Assembly: GCA_938075305.1 (NCBI GenBank)
Contig: CALJGV010000008.1
Location: 178,850-242,849, forward strand
Direction: 5' to 3'
From: an uncultured bacterium
GTDB lineage: Bacteria > Planctomycetota > UBA1135 > GCA-002686595
DNA length: 64,000 nucleotides
In this document: piece after piece, positions 29,298 through 40,112 of the stretch
Position numbering within the stretch: the stretch's first letter is position 1
Layout of the letters: each line of letters starts with the position of its first letter
Made by a program: the position numbers and the translations under genes
The notes under the pieces: generated by a model
Seen by the model: the letters and a program-made list of their open reading frames with translations, nothing else
Database searches by the model: none
What the model was told of the DNA's origin: nothing

Positions 29298-32249
29298 TTA
29301 CCGGGGCAACTCCACCTCGACCTCGGACTCCTCGCCCGGGCGGACCTCGAACTCGACGGGCTCCCCTGCGCGCGTCTGCGTGCCGTCCTCGGGCGCGGAG
29401 GCCTCCACGGTGACCGTCCACTTTCCCGCTGCCAGGCCGCCCACTCTGGCTCGGCCGGCTCGGAGGAGCTCGATCTTCGACTGATCCCTGGACTCCTGTT
29501 CGACGGGCTTGAGCGTGACCCACGTGACGCCCTCGGAGTCACCGCCATCCGCGAGCACGATGAGGGCGGAGCCGCCCTCGGTGAGCTCCACCGCGCCGAC
29601 GTCCAGCGTCCGGCCCGGTTCCACCGAGAGGTCCTTGAGGACCCTGTCGGTGAACCCCTTGGCCTTCAAGACCAGCTGAAGCTCGGACTCCGGCTTGATG
29701 CCCTTGATCCGGAACGAGCCGTCCTTGGCGGTCCGCTGGTTGGTCTCGGTCATGCCAAGGAACTGGCGCGAGATCCGAGCCGACTCGTCTCCGACCGAAC
29801 GGCGGATCTCGACCGAGGCGCCAGCAACCGCGTCGCCCTTGGAGTCGACCGCGCGGCCTTCGATGCAGCTGATGGCGAGGTTGAAGGTCACGGTGTTGAC
29901 CCCCGGCTCGATCTCAAGGTCCACCCTGGCGGGCATGGTCAGGTCCTCGTGGCGGATGAGGGCCGCCGCCGGCCCCGTGCCGAGGTCGGCCACCTCGAAC
30001 CGACCCTCGCCGTCGGAGGTGTCCGTCGAGGGCTGATTGCCGAACCCGGCGAACTGGTCCTGGATGTTGATGAACTGCTCCTGCCGATCCGCCTGGTCGG
30101 CTGGGACGACGGAGAGGCGAGCGCCCATGGCGGGCTCCCCGTCGATGAGGACGACCCCGGAGAGCGTGGCCGAGGTGGGGAGCAGGTAGTCGATGCGGAC
30201 CTTCGTGTTCGCCGCGAGGTCCACGCTCTGCCACTCGCTCTGGTCGTCTCCCAGGGACGCCTGCCTCCCGAAGGGCTGTCCGGCGCTTCGCATGGCGCGC
30301 ACCTCGTAGGTGCCCGCTGGGAGGCCATCGAAGACCGCGAGGCCGTCCTTGCCCGAGGCCTTTCCGGCCTTCCACGGGCGGTCCTCATCCAGGTTCCTGC
30401 ACTCCACCCTAGCGCCCGGGAGGAGGAGGTCCTCGTCACCGACCACCGCGACGGTCAGCTCGGCCCCGCGGGAGAGCACGATCCGAATGGCCTCATTCCC
30501 CGGCCGGGGGGCGATTGGCTCCTCGAGGTAGGTGCCGTAGCCCCTGGCCTTCACCTCTAGCCTCGCCTCGGGATCCCCGAGGTCGGAGAGTTGGCAGCGA
30601 CCGTCACGGTCGGTCTTCGTCCAGACCTCCTGGCCGTTGCTCCCCAGCATCATGTCGCGGCGGGTCGCCTGCTGCCTCGTGGAGAGGGTCACGCGCGCCT
30701 TTCGCACGGGCTTCCCCGTGACGGCCTCGACCACCTCGAACCGGAGGGTGCGGGCGCGCTCCATCTCCAGGGTGCCGCCGGAGGCGAGCGCGCCCTCCGC
30801 GATCGTGATGGGGGCGGTCACGGCTCGCTTGTAGCCCGGCGCGTCCACGGTCACCGTGAGGTCCCCACGGTCCCCGTCCGGCCGCAGCTCGTAGAGGGTC
30901 AGCCTCCCGTTCTTGATGCGTTTGGGCGGGCGGCCGCCCTTCGGCGTGAGCATGACCTTGGCCGATCGTTCGCCCCACCGCGCGAGCACGGTCACCTCCT
31001 CCACGGGCTCGCGGCTCAACCGGTCGATCACCTTCAACTCGAGCGTCGCGCCGGGGTCGAAGTTCAGGGAGTGGAAGGAGCCGTCTGCGGTGGCATCCAA
31101 TGAGTTCGAGAGGATGACGGTCTCGACGAACTGTCGCCTCTCCATGGCCTGGATCCGATAGCGGGCGCCAGGCTCGAGGCCGCCGATCTCAAAGCTCCCG
31201 TCACCCTTGATCTCGGCGGTCTCCTCACCCGCCGGGGAGAGGCGCGCCGCCATGAGGGTCTGGAACCGTGACTTCCCGTCGGACTCCTGGGGGTCGAGGG
31301 CGCTCGCGGCCACCTTGCCGTACTCGCGGCCCGGGGGGTATCCGGAGATCACCCCGCGGATCACTCCTGCGCGCTCAGCGGTGATCTCGATGTTGACCAG
31401 CACATCCCCCGCGCGCTTCGCGGCGCCCTCGAACCGCGCGGGCATGATCGAGTCGTGTTCGGCCAGCAGGACGATCTCCCCTTCCGGCTCGTGCTCGAGT
31501 TTGAAGCGCCCCTCTGCGTCCGTGGTCTCGAGCCCCAGCATGCTGGAGAAGCCGATCTGGTCCATGGTCGCGATCATCTGGTCGCCCTCGCGCTCGATGC
31601 GCCGGACCCGGGCGCCTTCGATCGGACGACCGAGGTCGTCCCGGACCCAGCCCTCGATGACCACGGCTCCATCGAGGATGATGTCGCCGAGGTTCGTGGT
31701 GCTGTCGCCCTGGAAGATGTGCTTGATGGGGGCGGCGAGGTACCCGCGGGCGTCGGCCTTGATCCCGATCGTGAGGCCGAGCGGCTCGGAGTCCTCGGCG
31801 GCGAAGCGGCCCTCGTCGTCGGTGGTGGCCTCAAGCCTGAGTTGCCGTGGGGTGCCGAAGGACCGAACGGCGATGGTGTTGGCCTGCTCCCAGGGCATCA
31901 GTTCCACCTCGACCCCGGAGAGGGGGCGCCCCAACGAGTCGAGCAGGCGACCGCGGTAGGGGCCATCCAGTGCAACCGCTCCGCGACGCTGCCGGACCCG
32001 GTTACGGACCCCAGCTTCCTCCCGGGCGGGGCGCGCCAGGGCCGCCTCGCGGGTTCCCTCCGCGGGCCTTGCCCGCAGGTCGGAGAGCTCGGCCTCGACC
32101 TCCGGCTCGGCCGCGCGCGTCACCTCGCCGGCTCCCCCTGCGATGAGGTCGGCGTCCTCGGGCCGGCCGTCTCCGGTGATGAGGAATAGGCCTGCCAGCC
32201 CGCCGATGGCGGCGGCGATGAGGAGGAGGGCGATGGGTTGGCGGGTCAT
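29298..32249 (-). CDS. Large carboxypeptidase-regulatory-like (CarboxypepD_reg) repeat protein, membrane-anchored
   Basis: N-terminal TM anchor MTRQPIALLLIAAAIGGLAGLFLITG; repeated beta-sandwich units such as GRLLDSLGRPLSGVEVEL, GWVRDDLGRPIEGARVRR, GRAVDSKGDAVAGASVEI. Confidence 0.82.
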   Translation of the reverse strand: MTRQPIALLLIAAAIGGLAGLFLITGDGRPEDADLIAGGAGEVTRAAEPEVEAELSDLRARPAEGTREAALARPAREEAGVRNRVRQRRGAVALDGPYRGRLLDSLGRPLSGVEVELMPWEQANTIAVRSFGTPRQLRLEATTDDEGRFAAEDSEPLGLTIGIKADARGYLAAPIKHIFQGDSTTNLGDIILDGAVVIEGWVRDDLGRPIEGARVRRIEREGDQMIATMDQIGFSSMLGLETTDAEGRFKLEHEPEGEIVLLAEHDSIMPARFEGAAKRAGDVLVNIEITAERAGVIRGVISGYPPGREYGKVAASALDPQESDGKSRFQTLMAARLSPAGEETAEIKGDGSFEIGGLEPGARYRIQAMERRQFVETVILSNSLDATADGSFHSLNFDPGATLELKVIDRLSREPVEEVTVLARWGERSAKVMLTPKGGRPPKRIKNGRLTLYELRPDGDRGDLTVTVDAPGYKRAVTAPITIAEGALASGGTLEMERARTLRFEVVEAVTGKPVRKARVTLSTRQQATRRDMMLGSNGQEVWTKTDRDGRCQLSDLGDPEARLEVKARGYGTYLEEPIAPRPGNEAIRIVLSRGAELTVAVVGDEDLLLPGARVECRNLDEDRPWKAGKASGKDGLAVFDGLPAGTYEVRAMRSAGQPFGRQASLGDDQSEWQSVDLAANTKVRIDYLLPTSATLSGVVLIDGEPAMGARLSVVPADQADRQEQFINIQDQFAGFGNQPSTDTSDGEGRFEVADLGTGPAAALIRHEDLTMPARVDLEIEPGVNTVTFNLAISCIEGRAVDSKGDAVAGASVEIRRSVGDESARISRQFLGMTETNQRTAKDGSFRIKGIKPESELQLVLKAKGFTDRVLKDLSVEPGRTLDVGAVELTEGGSALIVLADGGDSEGVTWVTLKPVEQESRDQSKIELLRAGRARVGGLAAGKWTVTVEASAPEDGTQTRAGEPVEFEVRPGEESEVEVELPR

Positions 32250-32483
32250 GGTGGGTACCGGAGCGCTTCCAGGGTGGTATGCGACCGGGACGTCCAGATC
32301 GTCGCACGACTACGAGTTTTTCGTCTCAACGCTTCCCGCGGGGCCGCGGCCCCGGGCGCCGGCCCCCCGGCCAAGGCGACCGAGGCCAGCATCGCGGCGG
32401 CGGGCGTGGTCGCAGTGGGGGGGCCGACCCGGCCCGGGGTTCGGACCGTCGGTCGGCCGGGGGTCCGCGGGTATGCTCTGACC

Positions 32484-33842
32484 GTGGGCTCCGGGATCAG
32501 ATTCGAATCAGCCAGAGGGCAGCGGGGGGCGTTCGCTCTGTTGCTCTGCTGCGTGGCGTGTGGACCGGGTGGCGGGCCCCCGGAGCCGCCGCCGGTCAAC
32601 GTCGTCCTCATCGTCATCGACACCCTCCGCAGGGACCATCTCTCTGCCTACGGGTACGAACGGGAGACCAGCCCGGCGCTGGATCGGCTGGCGGCGGAGG
32701 CCGTGCGCTATGACGCTGCCATCAGTCAGGCACCCTGGACGACGCCGTCCATCGGGGCGCTGATGACCTCCCGATACCCGACTGCGCTCGGGATTCGCGG
32801 CGAGCGGAACGCGCTCAGCGACGAACTCGAGCTCCTGCCCGAGGCGCTGGCTGGCGCGGGCTACCACACGGCGGGGGTCATCAGTCACTCGTTCCTCGGG
32901 TCGGACTGGAACTTCGATCAGGGGTTCGAGGTCTTCGACGAGGAGCACGTTCTGGGCCACGCGGCGGTCACCTCGGAGGGGGTGACTGAGGTCGCGACGC
33001 GGCTCGCGGGTCAGCTCGCGGCCGAGGCCGAGCCCTTCTTCCTCTTCGTCCACTACTTCGATCCCCACGCGGCCTATGTCGAGCACGAGGCCAGCGCCTT
33101 CGGCGGCGCCGGGGATTATGCGGGAGAAGTGAAGAGCGGGCTCCTGTTCAAGGAACTGCGGGGGATGACGGAGCGGGTCGACGGGGAGGACCTCCGGGAG
33201 ATTCGCCGTCTCTACGACTCGGAGATCCGCTTCACCGATGGGCACATCGGTCGCCTGCTCGAGCAGTTGAGGGAGGGCGGAGCCTGGGACGACACGCTGG
33301 TCATCGTGACCGCAGATCACGGGGAAGAATTCCTCGACCACGGTCAGTTCGGCCACGCGAAGTCGCTCTACGAGGAGCTCGTGGGGGTGCCGCTGCTGAT
33401 CAAGGCGCCGGCTCGACTCGGCGTCACGCCCGGCGTGGTCACGGAGCCGGTGGCGCTGGTGGACCTCTACCCGACGATCCTGGAGGTCACCGGCGTCTCT
33501 GGACCCGACGACCTCGAGGGTGAGCCCCTGCTGCCCGTCGCGCCCTCGGGCCGCCCGATCTTCACGGAGACAGGCCGGGGAGGCCGGGGTTTCGCGGTGG
33601 TCGACGGGGGGCTCAAGTTGATCGTTCAGCGGGACGGAAGCTGCGAGCTCTACGACCTCCGGGCAGACCACGCGGAGCAGACCGACCTGGCCGAGTCCCG
33701 CCCCGACGACGTACAGAGGCTGGGGGCGCTGGTCGAGGAGTGGCGCGAGATCCAGCGCGGCAAGGTGAAGGGTGGCGCGAAGGTGGAGCTCGACAGGGAA
33801 CGCAGCAAGAGGATCGAGAACCTCGGATATGGCGGCGACTGA
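32484..33842 (+). CDS. Sulfatase-fold lipoprotein (non-canonical nucleophile region)
   Basis: Likely GTG start, FALLLCCVAC lipobox; NVVLIVIDTLRRDHLSAYGYERETSPALDRLAAEA, APWTTPSIGALMTSRYP, VIVTADHGEEFLDHGQFGHAKSLYEELVGVPLLIKAP. Confidence 0.88.
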   Translation: MGSGIRFESARGQRGAFALLLCCVACGPGGGPPEPPPVNVVLIVIDTLRRDHLSAYGYERETSPALDRLAAEAVRYDAAISQAPWTTPSIGALMTSRYPTALGIRGERNALSDELELLPEALAGAGYHTAGVISHSFLGSDWNFDQGFEVFDEEHVLGHAAVTSEGVTEVATRLAGQLAAEAEPFFLFVHYFDPHAAYVEHEASAFGGAGDYAGEVKSGLLFKELRGMTERVDGEDLREIRRLYDSEIRFTDGHIGRLLEQLREGGAWDDTLVIVTADHGEEFLDHGQFGHAKSLYEELVGVPLLIKAPARLGVTPGVVTEPVALVDLYPTILEVTGVSGPDDLEGEPLLPVAPSGRPIFTETGRGGRGFAVVDGGLKLIVQRDGSCELYDLRADHAEQTDLAESRPDDVQRLGALVEEWREIQRGKVKGGAKVELDRERSKRIENLGYGGD

Positions 33843-35514
33843 AGGGACCGCGGGAGGCCGCCGCTCAAGGCTCGCTGGCTGGATCCTTGTCGTGCTCTTG
33901 CTGACCCTCGGCGCGTGGCCCTTCCTGCCGTACCTGACCAGTGTCCCGCTCCAGCCGGACTCGCTGACCTGGATCGAGCGGAGCCAGCCGGGCGCTGAGG
34001 GCTGGAGCGAGTGGGTCTTCCAGTCGAGTCACTTCGTCGGGTACCGCCCGCTCACCGCCCTGAGCTTCGCCGCGGACGTTGAGCTCTTTGGCCTCTCAAG
34101 CCTCGCACTGCGCCTCACCGATCTCGCGCTTCATCTGGGGGCAGGGTGCGCCGTGTTCCTCTTGGCGCGGCGGCTCGCGGGCCTTTGGCCAGCCTGCCTG
34201 GCGCTCGCCGTCTTCCTCGCCCACCCTGGCGCCGACGAGGTCGTGCCCTTCCTCGCCCGCCGGAGCTACTCCATCGCCACGCTCGGGGGCATGCTCGGGC
34301 TCTTGCTCGCCAGCTGCGCCGTCAGCACCAGGGAGCCACACGGCCGCCGGCCGGAGGATGGGCCGGCGGCGGGGAGCTCCGTGGCGCTCGCGCTCAGCGG
34401 CCCGGCGCTGCTACTGGGGATGTTTGGCAACGAGCTTGGCGCGCTCCTCGCCCTGTCCCTCCCGGTGATCGCCTTCGGCTCGGCGGGGCGAGCAGCCCGC
34501 CGCCGGGCGGCCCTGGTCTTGGCCTGGGGGTGGCTCTGGATCGCGGCAGGGGTGTGGGTCCGGCATCAGGTCATGGACGGGGTCGGCGGCTACGAGCACG
34601 AGGGGTCCATCGCAGATCGCGGGGCTGCCGTTCTCGCCCTCTACGGGGCCGCGCTTCCCGGTCGATTGCAGGGCACCGAGGGGGGCTGGGGGCTCGCTGC
34701 GGTGGCCATCGGCCTCTACGCCCTCGTGGCGGCGACGCTCCTCCTGCGCGGTCAGCGGCGGACCCTCATTCCCATGGGGCTCCTGTGCGCCCTGGCGGCC
34801 TTCGGCGCCACCGTCGCGAGCCAGGGCGTCTGGTTCCCGCGGCAGGTCTACCCGGCCGTTGCGCTCGTCGCGCTCTTTGTGGCGGTCGTGGCATCCCGGA
34901 CGGTCCTCGACGACGGCACCCCGCGCGGTCTCCGGTGGACCCACGGCGCGGGGCTCGGGCTGCTCCTCCTGACCTTGCTACATGACTCCCCGCTGGTGGT
35001 CGGTCCGTCGCCTGGGCGCGTGCGCATGGCGGAGGTCGCGACGAGGTTCGTTGACGACGTGCAGGCCTCGGCCATGGGCCTCGAACCGCCCGCCCGGGTC
35101 TTCATGGTCGCGCCGACGGTGGCTGAGCCAGAGCTCGACCGTGCCTTCCTACGCGCGGACTGGGGGCCCAGGGGATCACGGGCGCTCGAGCGCAGGATCC
35201 GGGTCCCCGCCCGCTGGCTCACCGCGGTCTCCGGGGACCGTGATGTTCGCTTCCGGGAGCTGGCCTACGTGGTGGACGCCGACGGAGTCGCGGCCCCTTC
35301 CGTGGAGACCGAGCCCGCGCTCGAGGTGCGCCTCCCAGAGGGCGCGACCTGCTACGACGCCAGCGGCCGCGGGATGACCGAGATGCCCCCGGGGCAGCGC
35401 GTGATCCGCGGGCAGGCGATCAAGCGCCGGGGGACACCCGCCTTGGTCTGGACCTATAGTGCGGACGGGGGAGCGTTGACTCCCGTCGCCGCCCCCGCAG
35501 GCCGTGCCCGTTGA
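33829..35514 (+). CDS. Polytopic membrane protein (O-mannosyltransferase/TMTC-like glycosyltransferase candidate)
   Basis: Many TM segments; VGYRPLTALSFAADVELFGLSSLALRLTDLALHLGAGCAVFLLARRLAG; overlaps the sulfatase stop by 14 nt. Confidence 0.7.
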   Translation: MAATEGTAGGRRSRLAGWILVVLLLTLGAWPFLPYLTSVPLQPDSLTWIERSQPGAEGWSEWVFQSSHFVGYRPLTALSFAADVELFGLSSLALRLTDLALHLGAGCAVFLLARRLAGLWPACLALAVFLAHPGADEVVPFLARRSYSIATLGGMLGLLLASCAVSTREPHGRRPEDGPAAGSSVALALSGPALLLGMFGNELGALLALSLPVIAFGSAGRAARRRAALVLAWGWLWIAAGVWVRHQVMDGVGGYEHEGSIADRGAAVLALYGAALPGRLQGTEGGWGLAAVAIGLYALVAATLLLRGQRRTLIPMGLLCALAAFGATVASQGVWFPRQVYPAVALVALFVAVVASRTVLDDGTPRGLRWTHGAGLGLLLLTLLHDSPLVVGPSPGRVRMAEVATRFVDDVQASAMGLEPPARVFMVAPTVAEPELDRAFLRADWGPRGSRALERRIRVPARWLTAVSGDRDVRFRELAYVVDADGVAAPSVETEPALEVRLPEGATCYDASGRGMTEMPPGQRVIRGQAIKRRGTPALVWTYSADGGALTPVAAPAGRAR

Positions 35515-35520
35515 ACGCCG

Positions 35521-36993
35521 ATGACCTCGACCTACTCGCCCAGTCCCCCGACGCGCTCCTGGTGCATCACCGCCATGGGCGTCGGCTTTCTCGTGGCGGG
35601 ATGCCACGGGGCGGCGTCCCGGGTGGCTAGCGGCCCGTATGGGTCGGAGGCGCCGGCGTTGGTCTCGCCGGGGGACGGGGCCGTACAGGACACATGGGAG
35701 CGACCGAACGTCCTGGTCCTGCTGGCCGATGACCTGCGCTACGACGGCCTCTCGGGCCTCGGGAACCGGTGGATCGATACCCCGCACCTGGATCGGATCG
35801 CCAGCGAGGGCGTGGTCTTCGAGCGGGCCTACGTCACGACATCTCGCTGCTGCCCGTCCCGGGCGAGCTTCCTGACCGGGCGCTACGCCCACGTGCACGG
35901 GGTGGAGGACAACGTGACGCCCGTCGACTTCCAGGCCGAGCACGCGACCTACCCCGAGGTGCTCCAGGCCGCGGGCTATCGCACCGGCTACATCGGGAAG
36001 TGGCACATCCCCTCGCTCGGGATCGGCCCGGGCCCCCGGCCGGGCTTCGACAGGTGGATCAGCTACGAGGGTGGAGGCCACCACTTCGACGAGGTCTTCA
36101 ACGTGGATGGCGAGACCGTTGCGAGCACGGGCTACCAGGCCGATGTGCTGACGGAACGGGCGATCGAGTTCGTCCAGGAGGAGGGGACCGACGAGCCGTT
36201 CCTGCTGGTAGTGGGCTTCAAGAACCCCCACGGCCCCCTGGAGCCGGCGCCGCGCCACCTCGGGGCGCTGGAGGGGGCGGCGCTCTCGCTCCCGGAGAGC
36301 GCCGAGGACCCGCTGGAGACGCTCTTGCCGCTCTACCGCCGGCTCCGGCAGCAGCGGAGCAGCCAGCACACCATCGGCGACCCCGCGACCTTCCTCGAGG
36401 ACTGTCGCCGGTACTGGGAGCTCGTCCTCTCCATCGACGACAACGTCGGGCGCCTCCTCGCCGCCCTTGAGGATGCTGGCGAGCTGGACCGGACCGTTGT
36501 GGTCTTCACCTCGGATAACGGCCAGATGCTCGGGGAGCACGGCTTGCGTCAGAAGGGCGTCGCCTACGAGCCGTCGATCCGGATCCCCCTCGCCGTCCGC
36601 TTTCCTCCCGTGGCCCGGGGCGGGGGGCGCGTCCAGTCCGCGGCGCTCAACGTGGACCTCTTCCCGACCCTCATGGAGCTCTGCGGCGTCGAGCCCGGCC
36701 TCCCCGTGGATGGCGTGAGCCTCGTCCCGCAGCTCGAAGATCCCAGGGCGCCGGGGCGTGAGGCGTTCCTCTATGCCGGCCCGAACTTCAGCGCCGCGAG
36801 CGAGCGCGCCGTGGTGGGGGAGCGCTGGAAGTACGTCAGGATCGACTCCAAGCGGGGCCCCCAGGAGGCCCTGTTCGACCTCGCCAATGACCCCGACGAA
36901 CGGATCAACGTGATCGGCGAGGCCTCCAACGCGGCCGTCGTCGAGCGGCTCGGCCTCTTCATGGACGCCGAATCCGAGCGGCTCGGCCTGTAG
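35521..36993 (+). CDS. Sulfatase (canonical formylglycine motif)
   Basis: RPNVLVLLADDLRYDGLSGLGNRWIDTPHLDRIASEGVVFERAYVTTSRCCPSRASFLTGRY; TSDNGQMLGEHGLRQKGVAYEPSIRIPLAVRFP. Confidence 0.96.
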   Translation: MTSTYSPSPPTRSWCITAMGVGFLVAGCHGAASRVASGPYGSEAPALVSPGDGAVQDTWERPNVLVLLADDLRYDGLSGLGNRWIDTPHLDRIASEGVVFERAYVTTSRCCPSRASFLTGRYAHVHGVEDNVTPVDFQAEHATYPEVLQAAGYRTGYIGKWHIPSLGIGPGPRPGFDRWISYEGGGHHFDEVFNVDGETVASTGYQADVLTERAIEFVQEEGTDEPFLLVVGFKNPHGPLEPAPRHLGALEGAALSLPESAEDPLETLLPLYRRLRQQRSSQHTIGDPATFLEDCRRYWELVLSIDDNVGRLLAALEDAGELDRTVVVFTSDNGQMLGEHGLRQKGVAYEPSIRIPLAVRFPPVARGGGRVQSAALNVDLFPTLMELCGVEPGLPVDGVSLVPQLEDPRAPGREAFLYAGPNFSAASERAVVGERWKYVRIDSKRGPQEALFDLANDPDERINVIGEASNAAVVERLGLFMDAESERLGL

Positions 36994-37030
36994 CCAACGA
37001 CGGCCGCGCGCGCCGCAGGAGAACAGGAAG

Positions 37031-37063
37031 ACGGGGCCCCGTGCGATCCGCACGGGGCCCCGT
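37031..37063. terminator. Strong bidirectional hairpin between convergent sulfatase and clpC
   Basis: Perfect 14-bp stem ACGGGGCCCCGTGC (37031-37044), GATCC loop, GCACGGGGCCCCGT (37050-37063). Confidence 0.8.
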
Positions 37064-37130
37064 CTGCTTGTCGGCCGGTCACTGAATCCCCTCAGCTGGA
37101 GGGGGCCCGAGGGCGCTCCGCCGGCTCAGC

Positions 37131-39665
37131 TCACTCGTTGGCGGCCTTCATGGCCTCGCGAATGATGGGCGCCTCGTCGAGGAACTCGAGCCCGGCGTCC
37201 TCGTCCGCGTCCGGAGCGCGGTCGATCCAGACCTTGGACTGGTCCTCGAACTTACCGCGCAGCAGGTGCTCGGCGAGGGGGTCCTCGATGTGGCGCTCGA
37301 TGGCCCGGCGGAGCGGACGCGCGCCGTAGTCCTCGTGGAACCCCTTCTGGATGAGGAAGTCGATCGCGCTCTTGGTGAGCTCGACCTCGATGTCGTGCTC
37401 GGCCAGGCGCGCCCGGACCTCGTCCAGCTGCAGGTGCACGATTCGCGAGAGGTCCTCGTTCGTCAGCGGGTTGAAGACGATGGCCTCGTCCACACGGTTG
37501 AGGAACTCGGGGCGGAAGTGACGCTCGACCTCGACCATGACGTCGGAGCGCATCTTCTTCTTTCGGTCGCCGGCGTCCGCGGACGCCTGGTCGAACCGGC
37601 CGAAGCCGAGCTGGGCGCCGGCCTTCATCGTGTGCGAGCCGAGGTTGCTCGTCATGATCAGGATGACGTTCTTGAAGTCCACGTGGCGTCCGAACGAGTC
37701 GGTCAGGCGCCCCTCCTCCATGATCTGGAGGAGCATGTTGAAGACGTCAGGGTGCGCCTTCTCGATCTCGTCGAGGAGCACGACCGAGTAGGGGCGACGG
37801 CGCACCTTCTCGGTGAGCTGGCCGCCCTCCTCGTAGCCGACGTAGCCCGGAGGCGCGCCGACGAGGCGAGACGCGTTGTGCTTCTCCATGTACTCGCTCA
37901 TGTCCATGGTGATGACGTTGTCCTCGTCACCGAACATGAACTTGGCGAGCTGCTTGCAGAGGTAGGTCTTGCCGACGCCGGACGGGCCGAGGAACAGGAA
38001 CGTGCCCATGGGGCGGCGCGGGTCCTTGAGGCCGGAGCGGGAGCGGCGGACCGAGCGGGCGATGGCCGCGATGGCGTCGTCCTGGTTGATGACGATCGAG
38101 CTGAGCTCGGCCTCCATCTGGAGCAGGCGCTCGGCCTCGGCCTTCTCGAGTCGGGTGAGGGGGATGCCCGTCATCTTGGAGACCGTCTCCTGGATGACGT
38201 CCACGTCGACCTCGCCGACGGACTCCTTCTCTTGCTGCTCCTCGCGCCACTGGTCCTGGATCTGCTCCTTCTTCTTCTTGAGCTGATACGCCTGGTCACG
38301 CAGCTGGGCGGCACGTTCGAAGTCCTGGGACGCGACGGCCTCGTCCTTGTCGAGGTCGAGCTGCTCGATCTCCTTGGTGATCTCGCGCAGGTCGGGCGGC
38401 GGGACCATGGACTTGATCCGCACCCGGGCGCCGGCCTCGTCCATCACGTCGATGGCCTTGTCCGGGAGGAAGCGGTTGTTGATATAGCGCGTCGAGAGCT
38501 CGACGGCGTTCTCGAGGGCTTCGTCCGTGTAGTTGACCCGGTGGTGGGCCTCGTATCGGTCGCGCAGACCCTTGAGGATCGCCACGGCCTGCTCAGGGCT
38601 CGGGGGCTCGACGTTCACCGACTGGAAGCGACGCTCGAGGGCGCCGTCCTTCTCGATGTGCTTGCGGTACTCGTCCAGGGTAGTGGCGCCGATGCACTGG
38701 ATCTCGCCGCGGCTGAGCGCGGGCTTCAGGACGTTGGAGGCGTCGATCGCGCCCTCGGCGCCGCCAGCGCCCACGAGGGTGTGGAGCTCGTCGATGAAGA
38801 GCACCACGTCCTTCACGCGGCGGACCTCTGTCATGACGGCCTTGATGCGCTCCTCGAACTGGCCGCGGTACTTCGTGCCGGCGACCATCAGGGCGAGGTC
38901 GAGGACGACCATGCGCTTTCCGCGCAGGATCTCGGGGACGGTGCCGTCGACAATCTGCTGGGCGAGGCCCTCGACGATGGCCGTCTTGCCGACCCCGGGC
39001 TCGCCGAGGAGCACCGGGTTGTTCTTCGTACGCCGGGAGAGGATCTGCACCACGCGCTCGATCTCAAGCTCGCGGCCGATCACGACGTCAAGCTTGCCCT
39101 CGCCGGCGAGCTCGGTGAGGTCGCGGCCGAAGCTGTCCAGGGCTGGGGTCTTCGACTTGGAGCTCCCGGACTGACCGCTGGGGCCGTCCTCGCCGATGCC
39201 CGTCTCGTCGTCCTCCTCGTCGGCGGTGTCAGCGCCGAGGAAGTCGAGCACCTCCTCACGCACGTCCTCCAGCTTGACGCCGAGGTTGAGCAGCACCTGC
39301 GCGGCGATGCCCTCGTTCTCCTTGATCAGGCCCAGGAGCAGGTGCTCGGTCCCGATGTAGTTGTGCCCCAGGTTCCCCGCCTCCTCCATGGAGAGCTCGA
39401 GGACCTTCTTGGCGCGAGGGGTGAAGGGCAGCTGGCCCATGGTCACCATGGAGGGACCGGTCTTGACGATCTTCTCCACCTCCATGCGGATCTTGTTCAG
39501 GTCGATCCCCATGTTCTTGAGGACGTTGGCGGCGACGCCGCTGCCCTCCTGAACGAGGCCGAGGAGGATGTGCTCCGTGCCGAGGTACTCGTGGTTGAAC
39601 CGCTGCGCCTCCTGGCGAGCGAGGTTCATGACCTTCTTGGCGCGGTCCGTGAAACGATCGAACAT
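37131..39665 (-). CDS. clpC: ATP-dependent Clp protease ATPase subunit ClpC
   Basis: [36 protein letters not shown]; two Walker A sites ([30 protein letters not shown]); central UVR motif. Confidence 0.97.
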   Translation of the reverse strand: MFDRFTDRAKKVMNLARQEAQRFNHEYLGTEHILLGLVQEGSGVAANVLKNMGIDLNKIRMEVEKIVKTGPSMVTMGQLPFTPRAKKVLELSMEEAGNLGHNYIGTEHLLLGLIKENEGIAAQVLLNLGVKLEDVREEVLDFLGADTADEEDDETGIGEDGPSGQSGSSKSKTPALDSFGRDLTELAGEGKLDVVIGRELEIERVVQILSRRTKNNPVLLGEPGVGKTAIVEGLAQQIVDGTVPEILRGKRMVVLDLALMVAGTKYRGQFEERIKAVMTEVRRVKDVVLFIDELHTLVGAGGAEGAIDASNVLKPALSRGEIQCIGATTLDEYRKHIEKDGALERRFQSVNVEPPSPEQAVAILKGLRDRYEAHHRVNYTDEALENAVELSTRYINNRFLPDKAIDVMDEAGARVRIKSMVPPPDLREITKEIEQLDLDKDEAVASQDFERAAQLRDQAYQLKKKKEQIQDQWREEQQEKESVGEVDVDVIQETVSKMTGIPLTRLEKAEAERLLQMEAELSSIVINQDDAIAAIARSVRRSRSGLKDPRRPMGTFLFLGPSGVGKTYLCKQLAKFMFGDEDNVITMDMSEYMEKHNASRLVGAPPGYVGYEEGGQLTEKVRRRPYSVVLLDEIEKAHPDVFNMLLQIMEEGRLTDSFGRHVDFKNVILIMTSNLGSHTMKAGAQLGFGRFDQASADAGDRKKKMRSDVMVEVERHFRPEFLNRVDEAIVFNPLTNEDLSRIVHLQLDEVRARLAEHDIEVELTKSAIDFLIQKGFHEDYGARPLRRAIERHIEDPLAEHLLRGKFEDQSKVWIDRAPDADEDAGLEFLDEAPIIREAMKAANE

Positions 39666-40112
39666 GCTTTCTTGGTGGTGGCTCCAGGGGCCGGTCGGTG
39701 ACCGGCACCCCCGTGGGGCGGCCTCCTGAGGACCCGGGAGCGGAAGTTGTGTGCCCACGCTGGCGGAGCGTTCGGGCGGGTGCGGGAGAGGGCAGAACCT
39801 CTTGGGTTCTATTCTTCGGCCTTCAAGGCCCAGGAGTTGACGGTCCGTCCGCCAGACTGGCCTCGACGGCTCCTGGGAGCCCTGGGACCGGGGCTGCGGT
39901 GGAGGCCGGGCGCCTCAAAAAACAGGTGGGGAGGACGGCTGACCCTGCGGATCCCCGGCCCTGGGGGATGATGCCATTCCCTCCTCGCAGGACCAAGGGT
40001 CGCCGCCGGCCTCATCCCGCCGGCCGCCCATGGGGCCACGGGGTGTCCGCAGGGGGCTTCCCGGGACTCTTGGCCTCTCGAGCGCTCCCCCGGCCGCAGC
40101 CGGGGCGTCAGG

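Noticed and set aside
37266-39701. 811-aa plus-strand ORF
   Set aside because: Antisense shadow of clpC; Leu/Val/Asp/Glu-rich translation typical of complementary-strand ORFs.
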